Part shown: one piece after another, positions 38,924 to 49,387 of the stretch
Layout: each line of letters opens with the position of its first letter
Numbering within the stretch: position 1 is the stretch's first letter
Assembly: GCA_028343315.1 (NCBI GenBank)
Contig: JAOLYI010000001.1
Span: 6,918-70,917 of the forward strand
Direction: 5' to 3'
DNA length: 64,000 nt
Source: Candidatus Pelagibacter sp.
Lineage (GTDB): Bacteria; Pseudomonadota; Alphaproteobacteria; Pelagibacterales; Pelagibacteraceae
Made by a program: the position numbers and the translations under genes
The notes under the pieces: model-generated
What the model was told of the DNA's origin: nothing
Databases searched by the model: none
Seen by the model: only the letters and a program-made list of their open reading frames with translations

Positions 38924-39933
38924 AAAGACCTATTTAAACTAAAGCTAGTTAAGCTTTGTAATATTCTTTTATCTTCACTATCAGAAAAAATAGCTAGAGC
39001 ATCATAAGACACATTAACAAAATACTCTGCTTTTTTTAAACTTGTCTCAACAGCTTTGTATTTATTAATTAACGCAAGTGTTTCACTAAAATCCTCTTCA
39101 GTTCTTTTTTCTTTCTTCATTATTTCAGTTAAAAACTCTTTTTCTTCTTCATTTCCTTTTTGAAAAATTGTTATTAAAGGCAAAGTAACTTTACCTTCAT
39201 AAAAATCTTTTCCTATTTGTTTGCCAAAAAATTTTTCTTTTGCATAATAATCAAGCGCATCATCCGCAATTTGAAAAGCCAAACCCAGGTTTCTTCCATA
39301 AGACTCTAAAGCCTTTTTTTCTTTATCGTTACTTCCAGAGATGCAAGCACCTGTTTTTGTTGCAGCAGAAAATAACGCTGCTGTTTTTAAATTTATTATA
39401 TCAATGTATGTCTCTTCTAAAATATCAGCTTCACCTTTATGTTGAAGTTGAAGAACTTCACCTTGAGCAATTTTTGCAGAAGTAGAGGATAAAAGTTGCA
39501 AAACTTCTAAATCACCATCTTGAACCATGATTTCAAAACATCTACTCAAAAGATAATCACCAACTAAAATTGATGATTGGTTGCCCCAAATTGAATTTGT
39601 AGTTTTAACTCCTCTTCTTAAAGAACTCTCATCAATTACATCATCGTGTAATAATGTTGCTGAATGAATTAGCTCTACACAAGCCGCAAGATTAATGTCT
39701 CTATTGTCTTCTTTGTAGCCAGTCAATTTTGCAGACTCTAAAGTTAATAAAGCTCTTAATCTTTTTCCTCCAGATTTAAGATGATGATCACTCATCTTTT
39801 CAATTAAATCGACTTCACTTTTTAATCTTTGCTCAATTAAATCTTCAACTTTTTGAAGCTTAGATCCAAGCAAGTTTTTAAGCTCTAAGTAAGCAGAGTT
39901 TGCCGATTTTTTTAGTGGTATTACTGATCCCAT
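38920..39933 (-). CDS. ispB: Long-chain polyprenyl diphosphate synthase
   Basis: A 337-residue trans-prenyltransferase, probably making the octa- or decaprenyl tail of ubiquinone. First Asp-rich motif HDDVIDESSLRRG (~96-108), then GDYLLSRCFEIM and GEVLQLQ, second motif FQIADDALDY. It resembles IspB/DdsA rather than IspA. Chain length is not decided by sequence here. A 145-bp A+T-rich gap lies upstream, shared with the S49 peptidase gene. Confidence 0.92.
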   Translation of the reverse strand: MGSVIPLKKSANSAYLELKNLLGSKLQKVEDLIEQRLKSEVDLIEKMSDHHLKSGGKRLRALLTLESAKLTGYKEDNRDINLAACVELIHSATLLHDDVIDESSLRRGVKTTNSIWGNQSSILVGDYLLSRCFEIMVQDGDLEVLQLLSSTSAKIAQGEVLQLQHKGEADILEETYIDIINLKTAALFSAATKTGACISGSNDKEKKALESYGRNLGLAFQIADDALDYYAKEKFFGKQIGKDFYEGKVTLPLITIFQKGNEEEKEFLTEIMKKEKRTEEDFSETLALINKYKAVETSLKKAEYFVNVSYDALAIFSDSEDKRILQSLTSFSLNRSF

Positions 39934-40078
39934 ATGCTTTATTTATAATTGATTTTTCTAATAATAAATTTTTAATTGGAAACGTGGTGACGCACCTATA
40001 ATTCAACTATAAGTAGCGTAATTTAATATTAAAATTTAATTTTTTACTGTTATAAGAGTTAGAAAGTTCATCAAAATT

Positions 40079-40891
40079 ATGTTTTCAATTTTTAAAAAGA
40101 AAAAAGTAGTACCTCATGTAAGACTAACCGGAGTAATTGGCTCTGCGGGTCGATTTAACAAAGGTATAGATCTAGCGGGTCAAAGAGATATTTTAAAAAA
40201 AGCATTCTCTTTTAAGAAAATCACACATGTTGCAGTATCAATAAATTCACCTGGAGGATCCCCAGTTCAATCTCATTTGATCTACAGTTACATCAGGCAG
40301 TTGGCTGAGAAAAGCAAAGTTAAAGTAATTATATTTGCTGAAGATGTTGCCGCATCAGGTGGTTATTTAATTTCATGCGCAGGTGATGAAATTTATGCAA
40401 ATTCAAGTTCAATCATAGGCTCAATTGGAGTTATTTCTGCTTCATTTGGATTTAAAGATTTAATAAAAAAAATTGGTATTGAGAGAAGAGTTTATACTGC
40501 AGGAAAAAATAAAAGTACTTTAGATCCTTTTGTGGAGGAAAAAGAAGAGGATGTTAAAAGATTAAAAAGTATTCAACTAGAATTACACGCTGATTTTATC
40601 AAAGTCGTTGAAACAAGTAGAGGTTCTAAACTTAAAGATCCGGAAAAAAATAATATTTTTACTGGTGAATTTTGGACAGGTAAATCAGCATTAGATCTTG
40701 GATTAATTGACGGTATGGGAAACGCTGATCAAATTTTAAAAGAAAAATTTGGTGAAAAAGTTATTATTAAAAACTTTGAAAAGCCAAAAGGATTTATTGC
40801 AAGAAAATTATCTTCTTCAATCACAGATCCCGTTGATAGACTAGCCAATATTATAGAAGAAAAATCGATGTGGCAAAAATTTGGTTTGTAA
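40079..40891 (+). CDS. S49-family serine peptidase (SppA/SohB-like)
   Basis: A 270-residue Clp-fold peptidase. Seen: VAVSINSPGGSPVQS (~56-70), EDVAASGGYLISCAGDEIYA with the predicted nucleophile Ser in AASGGY, GSIGVI, and GKNKSTLDPF with a likely catalytic Lys. No clear N-terminal membrane helix, unlike E. coli SppA; it is a half-length form. Possible role: degrading cleaved signal peptides. It abuts glyQ with no spacer. Confidence 0.88.
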   Translation: MFSIFKKKKVVPHVRLTGVIGSAGRFNKGIDLAGQRDILKKAFSFKKITHVAVSINSPGGSPVQSHLIYSYIRQLAEKSKVKVIIFAEDVAASGGYLISCAGDEIYANSSSIIGSIGVISASFGFKDLIKKIGIERRVYTAGKNKSTLDPFVEEKEEDVKRLKSIQLELHADFIKVVETSRGSKLKDPEKNNIFTGEFWTGKSALDLGLIDGMGNADQILKEKFGEKVIIKNFEKPKGFIARKLSSSITDPVDRLANIIEEKSMWQKFGL

Positions 40892-41788
40892 ATGCCAACA
40901 AAAAAAAAAGTTAAAACAAAAACCTCAAAAAAATTAAACTTTTTATCATTTCAAAATATTATAATGAATTTACAAAAATTTTGGGGAAAAAATGGATGTG
41001 TAATATTACAACCTTATGACTTAGAGGTTGGAGCAGGAACTTTTCATCCTGCTACAACTTTAAGATCTCTTGGCCCTAAACCATGGAAAGCTGCATACGT
41101 TCAACCATCGAGAAGACCAACTGACGGAAGATACGGTGAAAATCCAAATCGTTTACAACATTATTATCAATTTCAAGTCATAATAAAACCATCGCCAAAA
41201 AATATAAAACAACTCTACTTAAAAAGTTTAGCAACGATTGGGATTGATGTAAAAAATCACGATATCCGATTTGTTGAAGATGATTGGGAAAGTCCAACTT
41301 TAGGTGCAGCAGGATTAGGCTGGGAAGTTTGGTGTGATGGAATGGAGATTACACAATTCACATACTTTCAACAAATGACAGGAATAGAATGTAAACCGGT
41401 ACCTGTAGAAATAACTTATGGCCTAGAAAGATTATGCATGTTCGTTCAAGGCAAAAACAATGTCTTTGATTTAGATTGGAACGATGAAGGAATTAAATAT
41501 AAGGAAGTTTTTTTTCAAGCTGAAAAAGAGTTTTCAGCTTATAACTTTGAATTTGCAAATACAGACACTTTATTAAAAAATTTTGAAAGCACGGAAATGG
41601 AATGTAAGTCTTTGCTTGAAAAAAAACTTTCACTTCCAGCTTACGATCAATGTTTAAAAGCCAGTCATATATTTAATTTATTAGATGCCCGTGGAGTTAT
41701 TGGTGTCGCAGAAAGAACGGGTTACATAACCAGAATTCGAGAACTTGCAAAAGGTTGCGGAGCATTATGGCTGAGTACGCAAAGTTAG
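40892..41788 (+). CDS. glyQ: Glycyl-tRNA synthetase alpha subunit
   Basis: A 298-residue catalytic subunit of the bacterial (alpha2beta2) glycyl-tRNA synthetase. Seen: [42 protein letters not shown] segment, [22 protein letters not shown], and [11 protein letters not shown]. It precedes glyS with a 3-nt gap. The start [10 protein letters not shown] adds a basic leader of ~15 residues before the conserved core. Confidence 0.97.
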   Translation: MPTKKKVKTKTSKKLNFLSFQNIIMNLQKFWGKNGCVILQPYDLEVGAGTFHPATTLRSLGPKPWKAAYVQPSRRPTDGRYGENPNRLQHYYQFQVIIKPSPKNIKQLYLKSLATIGIDVKNHDIRFVEDDWESPTLGAAGLGWEVWCDGMEITQFTYFQQMTGIECKPVPVEITYGLERLCMFVQGKNNVFDLDWNDEGIKYKEVFFQAEKEFSAYNFEFANTDTLLKNFESTEMECKSLLEKKLSLPAYDQCLKASHIFNLLDARGVIGVAERTGYITRIRELAKGCGALWLSTQS

Positions 41789-41791
41789 ATT

Positions 41792-43846
41792 ATGGCAGAA
41801 CTTTTATTGGAACTTTATAGTGAAGAAATTCCTCCTCAATTACAAATTGGAGCAAGAAATCAACTAAAAGAATTTGTTAAAAAACCCCTAAAAGAAGACA
41901 ATATAAAGTATAAAGATTTATTAGTTTATTCTTCACCCACTAGATTAACGCTACTTATTAAGGACTTAGCAGAAAAAATTAAAATTGAAGCTAAAGAAGT
42001 TAAAGGGCCCAAGGTAGGTTCTCCTGATCAGGTTTTACAAGGTTTTATAAAAGCGAAAAGTGTTTCAGAAAAAGATTTAATTGAAAAAGAAACTGAAAAA
42101 GGAAAATTTTACTTTATTAAAACGCAGCCCCAGTTAATTTTAATTGAAGATTTATTAGTTAAAATAATTCCAAAAGCAATTAGCTCAATTAACTGGAAAA
42201 AATCAATGAAATGGTCAGACCATAGTTTGATGTGGGGAAGACCTTTGAGATCGATCTTTGCCCGATTTAATAATAAGAAACTTTTATTTAAATTTGATCA
42301 TTTAGAAACAACAGATGAAATTATAATTGAACAAGATTTAACTATTAAAACTAGAAAAATTAAAGATTTTAAAGACTATTTAAGCTTTCTCAAAAGTAAT
42401 AAAATTATTGTTAATCATCAGGAAAGAGAAGAGATTATTTTAAAAAAAATAAATTCATTCTCACAATCTAAACAATATAAAGAGCACCTAAATCCTAAAC
42501 TTTTAGAGGAAGTTGTTAATATTGTAGAAGATCCAAATTTACTTCACGTTAGTTTTAACAAAGATTATCTAAAGATTCCCCAAGAAATAATAATCTCCAC
42601 TTTAGAAAAACATCAAAGATATTTTCCAATTTTTGATAGCAGAGATCGGTTAACAAATTATTTCTTTGTCGTAGCTAATAAAAAAGATGAAAAAAAATTT
42701 ATTACACAAGGCAATAAAAGGGTTGTAGAAGCAAGGTTAGCCGACGCTAAATTCTTTTGGGATAAAGATAGATCTAAAAATTTAATTAAACAAATCGCCA
42801 ATCTTAAATCTGTTACGTTCTATGAAAAACTTGGAACAATTTACGATAAGACACAGCGACTAAGACAATTGGCAGGACTACTCTCTGATGATTTAAATAT
42901 TAACAAAGAAAAGGTTCAAGTTGCAGCATCTATATCAAAATCTGATTTATGTTCTGATTTAGTTGGAGAGTACCCTGAACTTCAAGGTGTAATGGGAAAA
43001 TATTTCGCTTTAGCGCAAGGATTTGAAGAAGACGTCGCTAACTCAGTTAGCGATCATTATTTACCTACAGGTCTAACTTCAGTTTTGCCAAAGAAACCTT
43101 TTAGTTATTCAATTTCAATTGTAGACAAAATAGACACCTTAGTTGGATTCTTCGTTATCGATGAAAAACCTACGAGTTCTAAAGATCCATTTGCACTACG
43201 ACGTGCAGCAATAGGATTATTACGAATAATAATCGAAAATAAATTATCATTTAAGCTTAGAGATTTAATTAATTACGCCATAAGATTATATCAAGAACAA
43301 GGTGTTAAAATAATTAACGAAAAAACAGAACAACAAGTTCTTGAATTTATTAAAGAGAGAATGAGAAATGTTTTAAAATTAAAAAATATAAAACCAGATA
43401 TAATCGAAGCTTCTGTCAGCTCTCATGCCGGAGATAATTTTTTAGCACTTTATGCAAAAACAATTTTAATGAACAAGTATAAGAATAAAGGCATCGGCCT
43501 TAATGCAATTAGCTCCTATAAAAGAGCCTCTAATATTCTGGATAAGGCCGGAAAAGGAATCACAGGCAGACCAGACGCTGTATTATTTAGAAAAGAAGAA
43601 GAAAAAATACTTCATGAAAAAATTAACGAAATAAGAAAAGCCTTTACCGTTAAAGATGATAATAAAGATTACGAAAACTTGTTGATAAGGCTATCAGAAA
43701 TTAAAGAATTTACAGATAATTTTTTTGACAACGTCGTAGTAAATGATGAAAATCAAGATATTAAAAATAATCGATTAGAGCTGTTAAAATTGTTTTGCAA
43801 CACTTTTGATAACTTTATTGATTTTTCAAAATTAGAAGGTCTGTAA
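41792..43846 (+). CDS. glyS: Glycyl-tRNA synthetase beta subunit
   Basis: A 684-residue beta subunit: MAELLLELYSEEIPPQLQ at the start, EVKGPKVGSPDQ, KWSDHSLMWGRPLRSI, and TLEKHQRYFPIFD. The HD-like LADAKFFWDKD and C-terminal anticodon-binding region follow. It partners GlyQ in charging tRNA-Gly. It overlaps ppdK by one base. Confidence 0.97.
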   Translation: MAELLLELYSEEIPPQLQIGARNQLKEFVKKPLKEDNIKYKDLLVYSSPTRLTLLIKDLAEKIKIEAKEVKGPKVGSPDQVLQGFIKAKSVSEKDLIEKETEKGKFYFIKTQPQLILIEDLLVKIIPKAISSINWKKSMKWSDHSLMWGRPLRSIFARFNNKKLLFKFDHLETTDEIIIEQDLTIKTRKIKDFKDYLSFLKSNKIIVNHQEREEIILKKINSFSQSKQYKEHLNPKLLEEVVNIVEDPNLLHVSFNKDYLKIPQEIIISTLEKHQRYFPIFDSRDRLTNYFFVVANKKDEKKFITQGNKRVVEARLADAKFFWDKDRSKNLIKQIANLKSVTFYEKLGTIYDKTQRLRQLAGLLSDDLNINKEKVQVAASISKSDLCSDLVGEYPELQGVMGKYFALAQGFEEDVANSVSDHYLPTGLTSVLPKKPFSYSISIVDKIDTLVGFFVIDEKPTSSKDPFALRRAAIGLLRIIIENKLSFKLRDLINYAIRLYQEQGVKIINEKTEQQVLEFIKERMRNVLKLKNIKPDIIEASVSSHAGDNFLALYAKTILMNKYKNKGIGLNAISSYKRASNILDKAGKGITGRPDAVLFRKEEEKILHEKINEIRKAFTVKDDNKDYENLLIRLSEIKEFTDNFFDNVVVNDENQDIKNNRLELLKLFCNTFDNFIDFSKLEGL

Positions 43847-46506
43847 TGGCAAAAGTAGTATTTAGTTTTGATGATAAATCTGCAAAAAAATTAAAGAATA
43901 AAAAAAATATTCTAGGAGGGAAGGGAGCTAATCTCGGAGAGATGGGCAGACTAGGTTTACCTGTTCCCCCAGGATTCACTATTACAACAGAAGTTTGTGA
44001 TCTTTTTTATAAAAATAAAAAAAAATTACCTCAAAAAGTAATTAAAAATATCGAGGCAGAATTAAAAAATATTGAAAAGAAAACTAAAAAGAAATTTGGT
44101 GATCTTAAAAATCCATTACTAGTATCAGTTAGATCAGGAGCAAGAATTTCAATGCCCGGGATGATGGATACTATTTTAAATTTAGGTTTAAACGATAAAA
44201 CTGTTGAAGCGTTAAAGAAGAAGACTTCAAATGGAAGATTTGCCAAAGACAGTTATAGAAGATTTATTCAGATGTATAGTAATGTGGTTCTTAACGTTGA
44301 AGGTCACTTGTTCGAAGAGTTAATAGATAATTATAAATTAACCAAAGGGGTTCTATTAGACACCGACCTAGATGAAAATGATTGGGATGGATTAATTACT
44401 AATTTTAAAGAATTAGTTAAGAAAGAAAAAAAAATTAATTTTCCGCAGGATGTAAAAGAACAGTTGCTAGGAGCAATTAATGCAGTATTTTTATCTTGGG
44501 ATAGTCAAAGAGCAAAAACTTATAGAAAGTTAAACCAAATACCAGACCACTGGGGCACAGCAGTAAATGTTCAAGCCATGGTGTTTGGTAATATGGGTAA
44601 CGATTGTTCAACGGGAGTTGCGTTTACTAGAAATCCATCTACAGGGGGCAATTCTTTCTTTGGAGAATTTTTAATTAATGCTCAAGGTGAAGACGTTGTA
44701 GCAGGCACAAGAACACCTCAATACATAACCAAAAAAGCAAAACAGGATGCTGGCTCAAAAGATCAATCAATGGAAGAAGCTATGCCAAAAGTTTACAAAG
44801 AATTAGCTAAAGTATTTCTTAAATTAGAAAAACATTACAAAGACATGCAAGATATTGAATTTACAGTTGAGAATAATAAACTTTGGATGTTGCAAACAAG
44901 ATCAGGTAAACGAACTGCGAAAGCCGCAATTAAAATTGCAGTTGATATGGTAAAAGAAAAATTAATATCAAAAAAAGAAGCAATACTAAGAATAGATCCA
45001 AATACATTAGATACATTATTACACCCAACTTTAGACAATAAAGTTAAGAAAGAAATTATCGCATCTGGTCTTCCAGCATCACCAGGAGCAGCAAGTGGTA
45101 AAGTTGTTTTCTCAGCAGATGAAGCCGAAAGATTAAATGGGATGATGCAGGATACCATTCTTGTTAGATTAGAAACTTCACCTGAAGATATTCATGGTAT
45201 GCATGCAGCAAAAGGAATTCTAACGGCAAGAGGTGGAATGACGAGTCATGCCGCTGTTGTAGCGAGAGGAATGGGAAGACCGTGTGTGTCTGGATCAAGT
45301 GAAATTACAATTGACTATGAAAGCAAACAATTTAAAGCGGGTGAAGAAATCATAAAAGAAGGTGATATCATAACTATCGATGGCGGTAGTGGAAAAGTTA
45401 TGAAAGGATTAGTGCCAACTGTCCAGCCAGAAATTTCAGGGTATTTTTCTACAATTATGAAATGGGCTGATGAGTTTAAAAAATTAAAAGTCAGAACTAA
45501 TGCTGAGACAGAAACTGACAGTAAAACAGCAAGAGAATTTGGTGCAGAAGGAATAGGCTTATGCAGAACAGAGCACATGTTTTTTGATGAAGAAAGAATT
45601 TTATCAGTAAGGCAGATGATTTTATCAAGATCTAAAGAAGATAGAGATAGCGCTTTAGAAAAATTGTTACCACATCAAAAAGATGATTTTAAAAAGATAT
45701 TTAATGTTATGTCTGGATTACCAGTAACTGTGAGATTACTTGATCCTCCTTTACATGAATTTTTACCAAAAACAGATAAAGATATAGATGAAGTTGCTAG
45801 ATCACTAAATTTAGCTGCTAAAGAAGTTAAAGATAGAATTGCTGAACTACATGAAGAAAATCCTATGCTGGGTCATAGAGGATGTAGACTAGGTATTTCT
45901 TTTCCTGAAATTTATGAAATGCAATGTGAAGCAATCTTTAAAGCTTTAATCGAACTTAAAAAATCAAAAATTAAATCAGCTTTTGTTGAGATCATGATAC
46001 CTCTCGTTTCAACAGATACAGAATTAAAAATCTTAAGAGAATTAGTTAATAGAACCGCTAAAAAGATTGAGACAGAAAATAAAATCAAATTAGAATATAT
46101 GGTTGGAACTATGATTGAGCTTCCAAGAGCTGCCTTACAGGCTAAATTAATTTCTAAGCACGCTGATTTTTTTAGTTTTGGAACAAATGATTTAACACAA
46201 ACTACATTAGGAATAAGCCGGGACGACTCTGGTAAGTTTTTAAATGATTATATTGATAATAAAATATTTGATGTTGATCCATTTGTAAGTATTGACCAAA
46301 GTGGAGTAGGCGAACTAGTTGAACTCGCTTCTACAAGAGGAAGAAAAGTTAATAAGAAACTTAAATTAGGCATCTGCGGTGAGCACGGTGGAGATCCTAA
46401 AAGCATAGATTTCTGTTCTAGAACAGGACTAGATTATGTGTCCTGTTCTCCATTTCGAGTCCCTGTCGCTAGATTAGCTGCTGCTCAAGCAGAATTAAGA
46501 AAATAA
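43846..46506 (+). CDS. ppdK: Pyruvate, phosphate dikinase
   Basis: An 886-residue enzyme interconverting pyruvate + ATP + Pi with PEP + AMP + PPi. N-terminal ATP-grasp part has LGGKGANLGEM and SVRSGARISMPGMMDTILNLG; the phosphohistidine domain has GGMTSHAAVVARGMGRPCV. The C-terminal PEP domain has GAEGIGLCRTEHMFF, MLGHRGCRLGI and CGEHGGDP. It replaces or reverses pyruvate kinase in bacteria with trimmed glycolysis. Its end overlaps the convergent nadC gene by 12 bp. Confidence 0.97.
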   Translation: MAKVVFSFDDKSAKKLKNKKNILGGKGANLGEMGRLGLPVPPGFTITTEVCDLFYKNKKKLPQKVIKNIEAELKNIEKKTKKKFGDLKNPLLVSVRSGARISMPGMMDTILNLGLNDKTVEALKKKTSNGRFAKDSYRRFIQMYSNVVLNVEGHLFEELIDNYKLTKGVLLDTDLDENDWDGLITNFKELVKKEKKINFPQDVKEQLLGAINAVFLSWDSQRAKTYRKLNQIPDHWGTAVNVQAMVFGNMGNDCSTGVAFTRNPSTGGNSFFGEFLINAQGEDVVAGTRTPQYITKKAKQDAGSKDQSMEEAMPKVYKELAKVFLKLEKHYKDMQDIEFTVENNKLWMLQTRSGKRTAKAAIKIAVDMVKEKLISKKEAILRIDPNTLDTLLHPTLDNKVKKEIIASGLPASPGAASGKVVFSADEAERLNGMMQDTILVRLETSPEDIHGMHAAKGILTARGGMTSHAAVVARGMGRPCVSGSSEITIDYESKQFKAGEEIIKEGDIITIDGGSGKVMKGLVPTVQPEISGYFSTIMKWADEFKKLKVRTNAETETDSKTAREFGAEGIGLCRTEHMFFDEERILSVRQMILSRSKEDRDSALEKLLPHQKDDFKKIFNVMSGLPVTVRLLDPPLHEFLPKTDKDIDEVARSLNLAAKEVKDRIAELHEENPMLGHRGCRLGISFPEIYEMQCEAIFKALIELKKSKIKSAFVEIMIPLVSTDTELKILRELVNRTAKKIETENKIKLEYMVGTMIELPRAALQAKLISKHADFFSFGTNDLTQTTLGISRDDSGKFLNDYIDNKIFDVDPFVSIDQSGVGELVELASTRGRKVNKKLKLGICGEHGGDPKSIDFCSRTGLDYVSCSPFRVPVARLAAAQAELRK

Positions 46507-47340
46507 CAAAGTAGTATCAAATGATTTGGCGCTATGAGTGATAGCACCTACAGAAATTCTATTAATTCCTGTACTAGATATTTTTTTAATATTTTTTAGA
46601 TTAGCATTACCTGAATATTCAGTTTCATATTTATTTTTACAAAGTTTTAGACATTTTCTTAATTGCTTAATGCTCATGTTATCGAATAAAATTCTTTTAA
46701 ATTTAAGACCTAATACTTGATTTAATTGCTTAAGATTTTCTATCTCAACCGTTACAATTTTTTTAGTCTTAATAGCTTTTTTTACTAAATTTTCTAAACT
46801 GTCCTCAGCACTTATATGATTATCTTTAATTAAAATTTCATCACTTAGGTTGTATCTATGGTTGTGACCACCACCTTTTTTTACAGCATATTTTTCTAAC
46901 AATCTTAAATTTGGTGTTGTTTTTCTCGTGCAACAAATCTTAGTTTTTTTATTAACTTTTTGTTTAAATTGATTAGTTAAGGTTGCAATTCCTGAGGTGT
47001 GATTTAAAAAATTTAAAGCAGTTCTCTCTGCAATTAAAATTGTTTTTGTTTTGGCTTTTATTTCAGCAATAACTTTATCCTTTTTTACTTTAGCACCATC
47101 TTTTACTTTACTTATAAAAATTGTCTCTTTACTCACCAGCTTGAACGCAGTTTTGCAAAAATCTAACCCAGCTATGATACCATCTTGTTTTGCTACGATT
47201 TGAGCTTTAACTTTCTTATTTTTAAATTTTATTAAGTTTGTTGTGATATCACCTCTAGGTTTTAAGTCTTCATCTAGAGCTTTTTTAACTACGGATTTAA
47301 TATAAGATTGATTTAATTTTTGCACTGATCTAACGACCAA
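46495..47340 (-). CDS. nadC: Quinolinate phosphoribosyltransferase
   Basis: A 281-residue enzyme making nicotinate mononucleotide from quinolinate and PRPP. Seen: EDLKPRGDITTNLI, AERTALNFLNHTSGIATLT, CCTRKTTPNLRLLEKYAVKKGGGHNHRYNLSDEILIKDNH split over adjacent strands (~134-170), and VEIENLKQL. Starts 11 bp inside nadA. No nadB is present beside it. Confidence 0.96.
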   Translation of the reverse strand: MVVRSVQKLNQSYIKSVVKKALDEDLKPRGDITTNLIKFKNKKVKAQIVAKQDGIIAGLDFCKTAFKLVSKETIFISKVKDGAKVKKDKVIAEIKAKTKTILIAERTALNFLNHTSGIATLTNQFKQKVNKKTKICCTRKTTPNLRLLEKYAVKKGGGHNHRYNLSDEILIKDNHISAEDSLENLVKKAIKTKKIVTVEIENLKQLNQVLGLKFKRILFDNMSIKQLRKCLKLCKNKYETEYSGNANLKNIKKISSTGINRISVGAITHSAKSFDTTLLFS

Positions 47341-48319
47341 TTTCGGTCATTCTAATTACAGATTTTCTAGCGGCTTCTATAGTTTTATTATCTAAAATAA
47401 TTTCATTCGTATCATTTTCTAAGCAGTCTAAGATTTTTTCTAAATTAATTTTTTTCATATAAGGACATAAGTTACACGGTTTAATAAATGATACATTTGG
47501 ATTATCAGCTTCAACATTATCACTCATCGAACACTCTGTTACTAGCATCACCTTTTTAGGTTGATTATCTTTTACATATTTAATCATGCCAGACGTAGAG
47601 CCAGCAAAATCAGATGCTGCGATTACATCAGGGGGACACTCAGGATGTGCTATAACTTTTATTCCTGGATTTTGTGTTTTAATATCTTTAATTTCTTTTT
47701 CAGTAAATTGTTCATGAACAATACAAGTTCCTTTCCATGCAATGATTTTTACTTTTGTATTCTTTGCAACATAATCTGCTAAATATTGATCAGGTAAAAA
47801 TATAACTTTATCTACATTTAAAGACTCAACCACTTTAACTGCATTAGCAGAAGTGCAACAAATATCTGTTTCAGCTTTTACATCTGCAGAAGTATTTACG
47901 TATGATACAACTGGAACACCTGGATATTTTTGTTTTAATAATCTTACATCTTCACCTGTTATTGAACTTGCAAGTGAACAACCTGCTTCCATATCAGGAA
48001 GAAAAACTTTTTTAGCAGGATTCATAAGTTTTGCTGTTTCTGCCATGAAGTGTACTCCACACATAATTATTTTATCTGCAGAAGTTTTAGAAGCTTCGAT
48101 TGCTAAAGCCAAAGAGTCAGCAGCGATATCAGCAACACCATGATAAATCTCTGGTGTTTGATAATTGTGAGCAAGAATAATGGCGTTCTTTTCTCTTTTT
48201 AATTTATTAATTTTATCAATTAGAGGCGCATGAATTTTCCACTCAGCGTCAGGTATAAACTTAGATATTTTTTTATAAATATCTTGTGAATTTGCTATAT
48301 TATGTTGTTGTGCAGACAT
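47330..48319 (-). CDS. nadA: Quinolinate synthase
   Basis: A 329-residue [4Fe-4S] enzyme condensing iminoaspartate with DHAP. Seen: AIILAHNYQTPEIY, MCGVHFMAETAKLMNP, DMEAGCSLA, ETDICCTSANAV, HPECPPDV and the C-terminal KPCNLCPYMKKI with a cluster cysteine. Iminoaspartate is normally made by NadB or an aspartate dehydrogenase; neither is in this window. Its start is 61 bp from tRNA-Leu on the other strand. Confidence 0.97.
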   Translation of the reverse strand: MSAQQHNIANSQDIYKKISKFIPDAEWKIHAPLIDKINKLKREKNAIILAHNYQTPEIYHGVADIAADSLALAIEASKTSADKIIMCGVHFMAETAKLMNPAKKVFLPDMEAGCSLASSITGEDVRLLKQKYPGVPVVSYVNTSADVKAETDICCTSANAVKVVESLNVDKVIFLPDQYLADYVAKNTKVKIIAWKGTCIVHEQFTEKEIKDIKTQNPGIKVIAHPECPPDVIAASDFAGSTSGMIKYVKDNQPKKVMLVTECSMSDNVEADNPNVSFIKPCNLCPYMKKINLEKILDCLENDTNEIILDNKTIEAARKSVIRMTEIGR

Positions 48320-48339
48320 ACTAATTCTAATTTACCAAC

Positions 48340-48368
48340 TTGAGGTTAAATTGTCATTCCTTTATTGT
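48340..48368 (+). promoter_or_regulatory. Candidate tRNA-Leu promoter
   Basis: TTGAGG (48340-48345) and TATTGT (48363-48368) are 17 bp apart, and the tRNA begins 12 bp later. This is the best-placed pair in the 61-bp gap shared with divergent nadA, but the -10 match is weak. Confidence 0.3.
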
Positions 48369-48380
48369 CGCATAATTATT

Positions 48381-48464
48381 GCGGTCGTGCTGAAATTGGT
48401 AGACAGGCACGCTTGAGGGGCGTGTGGGTTTCCCGTGAGAGTTCGAGTCTCTCCGACCGCACCA
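48381..48464 (+). tRNA. tRNA-Leu (GAG)
   Basis: An 84-nt class II tRNA with long variable arm and encoded CCA. Acceptor GCGGTCG/CGACCGC, anticodon stem CACGC/GCGTG with loop TTGAGGG (anticodon at 48415-48417), T loop TTCGAGT. It reads CUC/CUU. The last A of CCA is directly followed by the opposing ygfZ stop codon, with no spacer. Confidence 0.97.
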
Positions 48465-49349
48465 TTATTTGAATATATTGATTAACTTAGCCTTATTATC
48501 GTTTATGGAAATATCTTTATCATTAAATTCAGAAAAATCAGGGTCAAAAAGTTTAACCAACGCAAAAGGCATTGGTTTATTAATCAAAACTTTTCCAATT
48601 GTAATATTATTGTATTTAAGTTCATCACCTATGCTTAATTCTTGATCAAATTTTATCGGCAACAATCTTCTTCTTAGTTTATTTTTAAGCTTCATTCTTG
48701 CAGTATTCTCTTGCCCAACATAGCAACCTTTTTTAAAATCAATAGCCTTAAGTTCTTCAAAATTTGCCTCTAATCCAAACAATTGTTCTTTTAAATTTTC
48801 TACACCTTTAATAGGTATCCCTAGAGCATGTGCATCTATAAAATAATTTTCAGCTTGAGTAATTTTTAAATCTAATTTTTTTATTGTGAGGTGTAATTTT
48901 TCAAGGGTTGATAAGATTCTAGCTCCTAACTTTTTATTTCTCGGATCAATAAATACAGGGCTATCCCTATAAACTATCGTATCGGTGTTTTTGTTCTCAT
49001 TGTTTTGTATTTCGGTGAATTTTTCTAAACTTATTAAACCAATGACATGATTAGTAGAAATATCTTTAATTTCAATTTTTGATCTTAATTTATATTTTGA
49101 GAGATAAGCGATAATTTCATTTGTAAATTTATTATCACAGTCTAATAAAAATCCTTCTTTTGTTAGCAACAGAAAAAATTCAAATAAGTATTTGCCTTGT
49201 GGAGTAAACAACGCTGAAAAAATTGAATTAGAAGAACTTACCTTTTCTACATCGTTGGTAATGATATTTTGAAGAAAATTTTTAGAATCTTCACCCGTTA
49301 TTGAGATTAATCCACGGTCTTCTAATAAAATAATTTTATCTTTTTCCAT
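48465..49349 (-). CDS. ygfZ: Folate-binding protein YgfZ (Fe-S cluster repair)
   Basis: A 294-residue protein related to the GcvT aminomethyltransferase. The YgfZ signature KGCYVGQENTARMK is present at about 206-219, preceded by GLEANFEEL. YgfZ uses folate in keeping certain [4Fe-4S] enzymes active; candidate clients such as NadA are nearby, but that link is inferred. It is divergent from pyrC with 38 bp between. Confidence 0.92.
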   Translation of the reverse strand: MEKDKIILLEDRGLISITGEDSKNFLQNIITNDVEKVSSSNSIFSALFTPQGKYLFEFFLLLTKEGFLLDCDNKFTNEIIAYLSKYKLRSKIEIKDISTNHVIGLISLEKFTEIQNNENKNTDTIVYRDSPVFIDPRNKKLGARILSTLEKLHLTIKKLDLKITQAENYFIDAHALGIPIKGVENLKEQLFGLEANFEELKAIDFKKGCYVGQENTARMKLKNKLRRRLLPIKFDQELSIGDELKYNNITIGKVLINKPMPFALVKLFDPDFSEFNDKDISINDNKAKLINIFK

Positions 49350-49387
49350 ATTTGCAAGTTTATATTGTATAATATATTTATTAAATC

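Noticed and set aside
39934..40078. Possible riboswitch or small RNA in the gap between ispB and the S49 peptidase gene
   Set aside because: Only a tiny GGTG-CGT-CACC hairpin and A+T-rich sequence are visible; neither a known riboswitch core nor a convincing terminator.
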